From: Archangium sp.
GTDB taxonomy: Bacteria; Myxococcota; Myxococcia; Myxococcales; Myxococcaceae
Assembly (NCBI GenBank): GCA_016793525.1
Contig: JAEUJT010000517.1
Coordinates: 1 to 6,218, forward strand
Direction: 5' to 3'
Length of the DNA stretch: 6,218 nt
A program made the translations under genes and the position numbers. The notes under the pieces are model-generated. The model was not told the origin of the DNA. It searched no databases and worked only from the letters and a program-made list of their open reading frames with translations. Numbering within the stretch: the first letter of the stretch is position 1; each line of letters starts with the position of its first letter. Of this stretch, positions 1 through 5,817 are shown piece after piece.

Positions 1-202
1 CCTGGCCCTTGAGCTCCTTGGCCTTGCCTTCGGCTTGCATCTGCTCGTTGTCGATGACGGCGCCCACGCGGTTCTTCACTGCGCCGATCACCTCTTCGAC
101 CTTGCCCTTGGCACGCTCGGCGCCCTTGGCGGCTTCCTGGCGGGCCTGGCCTTTCAGCTCCTTGGCGCGGCCTTCGGCTTCCATCTGCTCATTGCCGATG
201 AC
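1..202. repeat. Imperfect direct repeat, 144-bp period, inside the CsbD-like gene
   Basis: Bases 1-58 and 145-202 align without gaps with 8 differences in 58 (about 86% identity). They encode the two NEQM-x-AEG-x-AKELKGQ motifs. The repeat is an internal coding duplication, not a mobile or non-coding repeat, and it may continue to the left of the window. Confidence 0.85.
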
Positions 203-283
203 CTTGCCGGCCGTCTTCTTCAGCTTGCCGCCGATCTCTTCGGCGATGCCTTCAGCGTGATCGGTCTGGTTGGAGTTGCTCAT
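1..283 (-). CDS. CsbD-like stress-response protein, partial (C-terminus beyond window)
   Basis: The minus-strand frame opens with ATG at 283 and runs off the left edge, so 94 residues are visible. A good Shine-Dalgarno (GAGGA, 295-291) lies 7 nt before the ATG. The product is small, hydrophilic and rich in Ala, Glu, Lys and Gly, with the CsbD signature twice: GKLKKTAGKVIGNEQMEAEG (about 19-38) continuing into RAKELKGQ, and a second unit (about 67-94) with VIDNEQMQAEGKAKELKGQ. The two units are 48 residues apart and also visible as a DNA repeat. CsbD-like proteins (YjbJ in E. coli is one) accumulate under general stress, often under an alternative sigma factor; their biochemical role is not known. 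No signal peptide or membrane segment is seen, so the protein should be cytosolic. Canonical members have one unit of about 60-70 residues, so this is a tandem-duplicated form whose full length cannot be seen. Family call is firm, function is not. Confidence 0.9.
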   Translation of the reverse strand, partial: MSNSNQTDHAEGIAEEIGGKLKKTAGKVIGNEQMEAEGRAKELKGQARQEAAKGAERAKGKVEEVIGAVKNRVGAVIDNEQMQAEGKAKELKGQ

Positions 284-434
284 GGTGTGCTCCTCAGCAG
301 GGTCGAGATGAATTCCCGACGTCATGGGGGCCAGATGAGCAACGGCCATGCCGCTCCCAGGTGCCACGAAATGGGTGCCGACGCTGTGGCGAAGCGGCGT
401 GTTGTGGCGAGCTGGCGTGCGGTAAGGGGCGGGT
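284..434. promoter_or_regulatory. Divergent spacer between CsbD-like gene and tpm
   Basis: This 151-bp region must hold the promoters of both outward-reading genes. I do not see a convincing -35/-10 pair for either strand. Visible elements are the Shine-Dalgarno of the CsbD-like gene (295-291), the inverted repeat at 302-320, and the Shine-Dalgarno-like AAGGGG (about 424-429) upstream of tpm. No small ORF with coding character was found in it. Confidence 0.6.
302..320 (-). promoter_or_regulatory. Short inverted repeat / leader hairpin upstream of CsbD-like gene
   Basis: Read on the minus strand, arms GTCGGGA and TCTCGAC flank a 5-base loop (ATTCA). In RNA all seven positions pair, one as G-U. 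On the plus strand the same position would be an A-C mismatch, so the structure is better as a minus-strand transcript. It ends 6 nt before the GAGGA ribosome-binding site and 18 nt before the ATG. It could be a leader hairpin or a protein-binding operator. It is short and may be chance. Confidence 0.3.
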
Positions 435-1076
435 ATGAACGAGGCGTTCTGGGTCACCCGGTGGAACGAAGGTCGAATCGGCTTTCACGAGGGGAAGCCG
501 AACTCCTGGCTCGCCCGCCACCACGCTGAACTCGGTCACAAGCAGCGCGTGCTCGTGCCACTCTGCGGCAAGTCGGAGGACCTGGCGTACCTCGCCTCCC
601 TTGGCCACGAGGTGGTTGGCGTCGAGTTGGTCGAGCTGGCTGCGCGGGCGTTTTTCACTGAGCATTCGTTGACGCCGACCGAGTCGCGTCGAGGCCAGCT
701 CGTGTCTCTCCAGGCCGGCGGTGTGGAGATTCTGGTGGGCGACTTTTTCGCGACGACGCCAGCCGATGTTGGCCCGGTGCAGGCATTTTTCGATCGCGCG
801 GCGTTGATCGCCCTGCCACCCGACGTTCGCGGGCGGTACGTGAAGCACCTCCGCGGGCTCTTCGTGTCCAGCGCTCGGGGGCTGCTGGTCGGGCTCGAGT
901 ACGAGCAGGCAAAAATGGAGGGCCCTCCGTTCGCGGTGCTCGAGCCAGAGGTGCGGCGCCACTTCGAGAGCGCCGAGCTCGAGATCGTCGGGAGCGCGCC
1001 GGTGGTCGACAACTCACGGCTCCGCGACGCTGGGGCTGCTGCGACTGAGAAGTGTTTCTCCGTTCGCTGGAGCTGA
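435..1076 (+). CDS. tpm: Thiopurine S-methyltransferase (TPMT family)
   Basis: The 213-residue product matches bacterial TPMT proteins (usually about 215-220 residues) along its length. These SAM-dependent enzymes methylate thiol groups of thiopurines; several bacterial members also methylate selenium or tellurium compounds. Visible marks are the N-terminal FWVTRWNEGRIGFHEGKPN (5-23), which helps form the active site; the SAM-binding motif around VPLCGKSEDLAYLASLGHEV (41-60) followed by VGVEL; GDFF (102-105); DRAALIALPP (120-129); and EYEQAKMEGPPF (155-166). The protein is cytosolic with no signal peptide. ATG at 435 follows AAGGGG at a workable distance and keeps the family's N-terminus intact. 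It is a single-gene unit divergent from the CsbD-like gene and convergent with the esterase, with 4 bp between stop codons. The natural substrate cannot be read from the sequence. Confidence 0.95.
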   Translation: MNEAFWVTRWNEGRIGFHEGKPNSWLARHHAELGHKQRVLVPLCGKSEDLAYLASLGHEVVGVELVELAARAFFTEHSLTPTESRRGQLVSLQAGGVEILVGDFFATTPADVGPVQAFFDRAALIALPPDVRGRYVKHLRGLFVSSARGLLVGLEYEQAKMEGPPFAVLEPEVRRHFESAELEIVGSAPVVDNSRLRDAGAAATEKCFSVRWS

Positions 1077-1080
1077 CGCG

Positions 1081-1743
1081 TTACCCGCTCCGCGATTGCG
1101 CGAAGAGCCAGTCGTAGAGCCCGGGGTGCTCGAAGGCGGGCTGCCAGACGTTGTGGCCCACGCCGGGAACCTCGGTGTACCGAAGCTCGAGGTTTCGCCG
1201 CTTGGCGCGCTCGTACGCAGCCCGGGTGGCCTGGTTCGACACCAGCGTGTCCTCCGCGCCGTGAAAGGCCCAGGTGGGCACGTTGAGGGAGTCGACGTCG
1301 GTGGGGTTGAGGTCTCCCGCGAGCGCGACGAAGGCCGAGAACAACTCCGGCCGGCGCACCACCATGTCCCACCCGCCGATGGCGCCCATGGAGAAGCCGA
1401 TCAGCCCCACTCGCCTCGGGTCCACCGACTGCCGACCGCGCAGTGACTCGATCAACGAGAGCACCGCGCGCTGGGTGTCGCTCGTGCCGCCGTACCAGCT
1501 CCCGCCGAACGTCGCCCCCGGAGGTGCCTGCGGCGCGACGACGATCGCCGGGAAGCGCGACTGCAGCACCGGCTGCTCGAAGATCCGAATGCCGTTCTTC
1601 AGCTGCGCCCAGGTGTCTGTGCCGCGCTCTCCGCTGCCGTGGAGGTACACGACCACGGGGTAGCGCCGGTTGTGCGGCGTGTACGGGCTCGGCAGGAGCA
1701 CCCGGTAGGGGAGCCCTTGATGCGAATCGAGCTCCCAGGTCAC
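1081..1743 (-). CDS. Alpha/beta-hydrolase, predicted esterase/peptidase (COG4099-like)
   Basis: The 220-residue product is a compact alpha/beta-hydrolase of the predicted-peptidase / PHB-depolymerase-like type. Marks in order (numbered from the GTG at 1743): YPVVVYLHGSGERGTDTWAQ (about 28-47) with the HG oxyanion region; the nucleophile elbow GFSMG with Ser118; a likely acid Asp165 in HGAED; and His197 in GVGHNVW. The catalytic triad is therefore complete. No signal peptide or membrane segment is visible, so it is probably cytosolic, although many relatives are exported. I chose GTG at 1743 because its last two bases overlap the upstream TGA stop (GTGA, 4-nt overlap), implying translational coupling, and GAGGG lies 10 nt upstream. 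An earlier in-frame GTG at 1776 would add 11 residues (start MGCPLGEG) but has a poorer ribosome-binding site. The substrate is unknown; an ester or peptide is equally possible. Confidence 0.85.
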   Translation of the reverse strand: MTWELDSHQGLPYRVLLPSPYTPHNRRYPVVVYLHGSGERGTDTWAQLKNGIRIFEQPVLQSRFPAIVVAPQAPPGATFGGSWYGGTSDTQRAVLSLIESLRGRQSVDPRRVGLIGFSMGAIGGWDMVVRRPELFSAFVALAGDLNPTDVDSLNVPTWAFHGAEDTLVSNQATRAAYERAKRRNLELRYTEVPGVGHNVWQPAFEHPGLYDWLFAQSRSG

Positions 1744-2738
1744 GACCGCTCGTCCCTCACCGAGTGGACAACCCACGGCGCGGTCTCGTCGTCGACCACC
1801 AGCCCCGCATCGTCATTCACCGCGTTGGGCACAGACGTCACCAGCCAGCTCGCAGCGTCTTCCAGCAGCTCCACCCGGGCTTGCTCTGCGCGGAGCACGC
1901 GGATCTCCGAACGCCGCCGCACGAAGGCCGCCACCACCAGCAGGCCCAGCACCGCCCACACCATGGGCTCCCAGGCGGCCATCAGCGCCCACCAGGGGTA
2001 GCGGTGGGGCACGTCGATGAAGAAGGCCTTGGCCTCGGTGGAGAGCGGCGCGTGGAACGCCTTGCCGAACGCCTGGTGGAAGTTGTCGCCCGCGCCCACG
2101 AAGTCGATCAGCTCCGAGAACGCGCGAGGTCCGTGGCGCTCTCGGAGGAACTGCACGAAGGCCGCGCTCTGGGCGTAAGCGATCTCCACGTCGTCGGGCC
2201 GTGAAGGGAACGACGCCTCCAAGTCGTCGAAGCGGTAGAGCCGATCAGCCAACGACGCGCGCGCGAGCAGCGAATACGACGCCATCGTGAACTGCCGCTC
2301 GCCGATCAGCGCTTGCGCCACGCCCTCCTGGAACCACCGCGGCCACCCGTGCCCGAGCTGCCCCAGCGCGGCATGGACCAACTCGTGTCGCAGCGTCGTC
2401 TGCCCATCACCTTGAATGAGGGAGTGCGCCTCGACCAGCACCACGTTCGCTTCGGGGTAGGCCAGCGCGACGGCCCACGGCGGTGGAGCACCTCCGGGGA
2501 GTGCCAAGGCCTCGAACTCCTCCCGCCCCATGCCGAGGCGGACCTCGGTCACGCCTGGCCAGTCTCGGCCCACCGCGCGCTCGACTTGGTCACGGAGGCC
2601 CTCGATGCGTCCAGCCAGCACCTCCGCTGCACCACTCGCCTTCTCCGTCGCGACGATGCGGAAGCGCGGCGTGGACGTGACGTGGGTTTCGAGAGGAGGG
2701 CTCGCCGCGACGGCGAAGGCCAAGAGGGCAGCGAGCAT
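1740..2738 (-). CDS. Membrane-anchored zinc metallopeptidase (peptidase MA-like, HExxH)
   Basis: The 332-residue product begins with a short hydrophobic signal-like segment (MLAALLAFAVAASPP) and carries the gluzincin pattern HELVH (118-122) followed by WFQEGVAQ, where Glu138 is the expected third zinc ligand. This is the arrangement of the peptidase MA family. A single membrane segment lies at about 249-273 (WWALMAAWEPMVWAVLGLLV) and is followed at once by RRR, so the catalytic domain should face the periplasm and the roughly 55-residue, acidic C-terminal tail the cytoplasm. The signal-like segment lacks the usual basic residues at its start, which weakens the export prediction slightly. ATG at 2738 directly follows an in-frame GTG at 2741; either may be used and neither has a strong Shine-Dalgarno, though GAGGTG elements lie farther upstream. 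The gene overlaps the downstream esterase by 4 nt, so the two are likely co-translated. Target protein unknown. Confidence 0.8.
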   Translation of the reverse strand: MLAALLAFAVAASPPLETHVTSTPRFRIVATEKASGAAEVLAGRIEGLRDQVERAVGRDWPGVTEVRLGMGREEFEALALPGGAPPPWAVALAYPEANVVLVEAHSLIQGDGQTTLRHELVHAALGQLGHGWPRWFQEGVAQALIGERQFTMASYSLLARASLADRLYRFDDLEASFPSRPDDVEIAYAQSAAFVQFLRERHGPRAFSELIDFVGAGDNFHQAFGKAFHAPLSTEAKAFFIDVPHRYPWWALMAAWEPMVWAVLGLLVVAAFVRRRSEIRVLRAEQARVELLEDAASWLVTSVPNAVNDDAGLVVDDETAPWVVHSVRDERS

Positions 2739-2741
2739 CAC

Positions 2742-2829
2742 GCGCCCAATCTGACCGGCTCACCTCGTTTTCGCACCTCGCTGATCGACCGATGTCAGGC
2801 GAAGTGGGAGGTGCGGCTACCTCCACCGG
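2742..2829 (-). promoter_or_regulatory. Spacer between lipoprotein and metallopeptidase genes
   Basis: This 88-bp gap is the only sizeable break in the minus-strand series. It contains the hairpin at 2804-2826, a direct repeat of CGAGGTG (minus strand) at 2780-2774 and 2767-2761, and a small palindrome ATCG-AC-CGAT at 2784-2793. It could carry a promoter for the metallopeptidase-esterase pair, but no clear -35/-10 pair is seen. Confidence 0.35.
2804..2826 (-). terminator. Hairpin just after lipoprotein stop, possible weak terminator or attenuator
   Basis: On the plus strand GTGGGAGGT (2804-2812) pairs with ACCTCCAC (2819-2826) around a 6-base loop, with one bulged G. It starts 3 nt after the TAG stop of the lipoprotein gene. 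Only two T residues follow it on the minus strand, so it lacks the U-tract of a classical rho-independent terminator. It may instead protect a 3' end or reduce read-through. Confidence 0.35.
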
Positions 2830-3813
2830 CTACCGTCTGAAGACAGCGAACCCGCTAAGGCCGCCGATCATGACGAGGTTTCCACTCGTCGCCATGCCGA
2901 AGGTCGCGCCCGAGCAGGTGGTGCCGCACGCGGCCCGGGCGCCCGTGTCATCGAGCATGGAGAGGGTGCCCTGCAGCACCGGACGTTCAGGGTCTGCCAG
3001 CTCGAATACCTGCAGCCGGCCCTCGAGGTCAGTCGCCAGCAGCTGGTTTCCGACGAGGGCGAGGCCGGTGCCGTTCGATTGATCGTCGCCTGACTTCACG
3101 ACGCGCGGCGCGGCGGGGTCGAGCACGTCGATCACCGCCAGCTCTCGCGCAGGCCCGATGGAGCCGTAGAGCCAGCGGCCTTGGTACAGCGCCAGCTCGC
3201 CGAGGCGCCCCGTGTACGCGCTGCCCAGCTCGGTGGCGTTCGGCTCCTTGGTCACGATCTGAATCGCGCCGCTGTTCGCCAGGTAGAGGTGTTGCGTGCC
3301 GACCAGCAAGCGGTAGGCGTCGAGCGTGGTGATGGTCTCGAGGGCTCCGGGGGCGGTGGGCGTCGCCAGGTTCACCCGCTTCACCCCGTCGGCGTAGAGC
3401 CCGATGTAGAGCCAGTCGCCGTCGAAGTGCAGCTCTCCCACGTTGGCCGAGCCAAGGTCGAGCTCGCCGATCTGAGTCATCGCTGGCACGTCGACGAGGA
3501 TCACGCGTGAGCCGTCTCCGAAGACGACCAGGCCCGGCTTGGCGGCCATGAAGTTGGGTATCGCCGGGTTCGCCGAAGCGTCTTTGACGAAGACCAGCTT
3601 CTCGAAGATCGGCGTTCCACCGTTGAGGCGGTACGACTCCAGCGCGTCGGCGGTGCGTACGTAGACGCGATCGTCGAGCACCCGCAGCGCATAGGCCGTT
3701 GGTACCCCGGCGTCTTTCGGCCGGGTCCACGACACGAAGTTCATCGCCTTCACGTCGAGGGCGCCCGGGCTGCAGGCCACCAAGGCCACGAGCCCCAGAA
3801 CAAGTCGCTTCAT
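2830..3813 (-). CDS. Predicted lipoprotein with beta-propeller-like (LVIVD-type) repeats
   Basis: The 327-residue product starts with a lipoprotein signal peptide, MKRLVLGLVALVAC, with a lipobox LVAC and lipidated Cys14. Ser15 at +2 favours the outer membrane by the E. coli rule, which may not hold in myxobacteria. The rest has recurring strand-rich units such as DWLYIGLYADGVKRVNLATP (133-152), RWLYGSIGPARELAVIDVLD (213-232), QLLATDLEGRLQVFELADPE (257-276) and NLVMIGGLSGFAVFRR at the end. These resemble LVIVD or WD-like propeller blades; I count roughly six or seven. The only other cysteines, Cys296 and Cys300 (CGTTC), could form a disulfide. No catalytic motif is seen, so a binding or scaffold role is the natural inference. 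ATG at 3813 has GGAG 8 nt upstream, inside the end of divIVA, 6 nt after its stop. Specific function unknown. Confidence 0.8.
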   Translation of the reverse strand: MKRLVLGLVALVACSPGALDVKAMNFVSWTRPKDAGVPTAYALRVLDDRVYVRTADALESYRLNGGTPIFEKLVFVKDASANPAIPNFMAAKPGLVVFGDGSRVILVDVPAMTQIGELDLGSANVGELHFDGDWLYIGLYADGVKRVNLATPTAPGALETITTLDAYRLLVGTQHLYLANSGAIQIVTKEPNATELGSAYTGRLGELALYQGRWLYGSIGPARELAVIDVLDPAAPRVVKSGDDQSNGTGLALVGNQLLATDLEGRLQVFELADPERPVLQGTLSMLDDTGARAACGTTCSGATFGMATSGNLVMIGGLSGFAVFRR

Positions 3814-3819
3814 GCGGTT

Positions 3820-4305
3820 CTACTCCGCGGTTTTCTTGATGAAGAAGGCGAGCTCGCCGCCGACGGGCGTCTTGAAGGTCTCGAGCAGCTTGCGGTGCGA
3901 GTCGATGATCGCCTCGAGCTGCGACTCGAATTGCACCTTCTGGCGCTTGAGCTCGGTCATGTCTTTGGAGAGGTCGACCAACCGGTTGTTCGCTCCGGCG
4001 ATGATCTTGTCGGCCTGCAGCTCGGCCTCGGCGCGAATGACGTCGGCCTCTTTCTTCGCCTGCGACTTCAGGTCTTCGCTGATGCGCTGGGCGGTGACCA
4101 TTGTCTCTTGCAGCGTCTTCTCGCGCTCCAGGTGCTGCTCGAGCCGCGCCTGCACCCGCTTGAGCTCTTCTTTGAGGCCGATGTTCTCGCGCACCACGTC
4201 TTCGAACTCCGCGGCCGTCAGCTCGAGAAAGCCCTCGACCTCTTTGCGCGAGTAGCCGCGAACGCTGGCCTCGAAGCGCTTCTGGCGAATGTCGAGCGGG
4301 GTCAT
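3820..4305 (-). CDS. divIVA: DivIVA-family cell-division/polarity scaffold protein
   Basis: The 161-residue product aligns well with DivIVA, a membrane-curvature-sensing coiled-coil protein that marks poles and septa and recruits partners. The N-terminal domain TPLDIRQKRFEASVRGYSRK (2-21) then EVEGFL matches the B. subtilis segment TPNDIHNKTFTKSFRGYDED followed by EVNEFL. A long coiled coil follows (about 27-140) with TAQRISEDLKSQAKKEAD and AELQADKII, again as in DivIVA. The tail is short (ETFKTPVGGELAFFIKKTAE). Position 15 is Val where B. subtilis has the membrane-inserting Phe17; the neighbouring Arg18 is kept as Arg16. ATG at 4305 lies 2 nt after the proC stop; the ribosome-binding site (GGAG, about 12 nt upstream) is poor, so coupling to proC translation is likely. 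The same frame stays open far upstream through proC, but that part has no coding resemblance. The role in this organism is inferred. Confidence 0.93.
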   Translation of the reverse strand: MTPLDIRQKRFEASVRGYSRKEVEGFLELTAAEFEDVVRENIGLKEELKRVQARLEQHLEREKTLQETMVTAQRISEDLKSQAKKEADVIRAEAELQADKIIAGANNRLVDLSKDMTELKRQKVQFESQLEAIIDSHRKLLETFKTPVGGELAFFIKKTAE

Positions 4306-4307
4306 CT

Positions 4308-5152
<845 letters not shown>

Positions 5153-5156
<4 letters not shown>

Positions 5157-5719
5157 GGCAGGCCCCCACGCGCGGCCGGCACCTCGGTCAACGCCTTGCG
5201 CGCCGCCCCTTGGAGCGCCCACGAGTACTTGCCGTTCACCACCTGCGTCAGCGTGGTGATGGCCGACGCGGTGTTCTGCAGCGGAAGCAACTCGAGCGCC
5301 TGCAGCTTGAGCGGCTCGGGGAGGGAGGGGTGGCGCACCACGTTGCCGAGAATCTCCTCGGCCCGCGGGTGGCGCAGGAGCGACACGCCTCGCAGCGCGG
5401 CGCGGGCGATGGCTGGGTTCGGGTCGACCACCAGCTGGGCCAGCAGGTTCAAGACGCGCGGGTCACCCAGCAGGCCCAGGTCTTCGATGGCCTGCACGCG
5501 AATCTCGAGCGGCGCGGGCTCGACGGCCCAGAGTGTGGCGCGGAGGAGGGCGATGTCGGCTCCGGGGCCCGAAGGCGTGGGCAGCTCGTCGTCTTCTTTG
5601 GTGCTCCCCAACGTCGAGGCCGGGCGCTTGGCAGATGCCGTCGGAGCGGGAGCGCCGAACGCGCACCACGCACCCACCACGGCGACAGCGAAGACCCAGC
5701 GATTCGACATGGAGCGCAT
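5153..5719 (-). CDS. Exported HEAT-repeat protein
   Basis: The 188-residue product has a signal peptide (MRSMSNRWVFAVAVVGAWCA then FGAPAPTASA; likely cleavage after ASA at about residue 30), an acidic linker, and then helical repeats of HEAT type. Examples are APLEIRVQAIEDLGLLGDPR (69-88), PNPAIARAALRGVSLLRHPR (100-119) and EPLKLQALELLPLQ (135-148). HEAT arrays bind other proteins and have no catalytic activity of their own. The mature protein should be periplasmic or surface-exposed. ATG at 5719 was chosen because GAGAGG lies 4 nt upstream and it gives a clean signal peptide; ATG at 5710 (three codons later) is an alternative, while the longer frame to 5803 adds an Arg-rich stretch that overlaps the divergent promoter region. 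Its stop overlaps the proC start by 4 nt, making it the first gene of the series. Partner and function unknown. Confidence 0.8.
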
Positions 5720-5817
5720 GATGCCTCTCGGAGACGGCCGGCCAAATTTTTGCGTCGGCGCACCACGGCGGTACACCTCTCGCCCTACACGCCTGTAGCA
5801 CACCGAGGTCTCCGTCG
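5720..5817. promoter_or_regulatory. Divergent promoter region, HEAT-proC-divIVA series versus zinc-ribbon/DnaJ gene
   Basis: This 98-bp spacer must start transcription in both directions. The only AT-rich patch is AAATTTTT at 5744-5751, which sits 25-32 nt upstream of the HEAT ATG and could form a -10 or upstream element for the minus strand; no good -35 is paired with it. An inverted repeat CTACA-N4-TGTAG (5785-5789 and 5794-5798) lies 20 nt before the plus-strand ATG and could be an operator. For the plus strand, GAGG at 5805-5808 is 9 nt before the ATG and serves as Shine-Dalgarno. Confidence 0.6.

Noticed and set aside
350..367. Sigma-54-like promoter (TGGCAC with downstream GC) on the minus strand upstream of the CsbD-like gene
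   Set aside because: The GG and GC pairs are separated by 9 instead of the required 10 bases and the TTGC half is missing.
35..529. Plus-strand frame over the CsbD-like gene and the spacer
   Set aside because: It is antisense to the CsbD repeats and has no ribosome-binding site or domain. The minus-strand protein matches a known family.
294..1372. Minus-strand open frames opposite tpm and the esterase (294-962 and 536-1372)
   Set aside because: They oppose a complete TPMT gene and have skewed Arg/Ser/Pro composition, so they are shadow frames.
1744..1776. Earlier GTG start of the esterase at 1776
   Set aside because: It is possible but has a weaker Shine-Dalgarno and a 37-nt overlap with the peptidase gene. 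The GTGA overlap at 1743 is the more usual coupling arrangement.
5720..5803. Longer start of the HEAT protein at 5803
   Set aside because: It adds an Arg-rich N-terminus in front of a clear signal peptide, lacks a good ribosome-binding site and overlaps the divergent promoter region.
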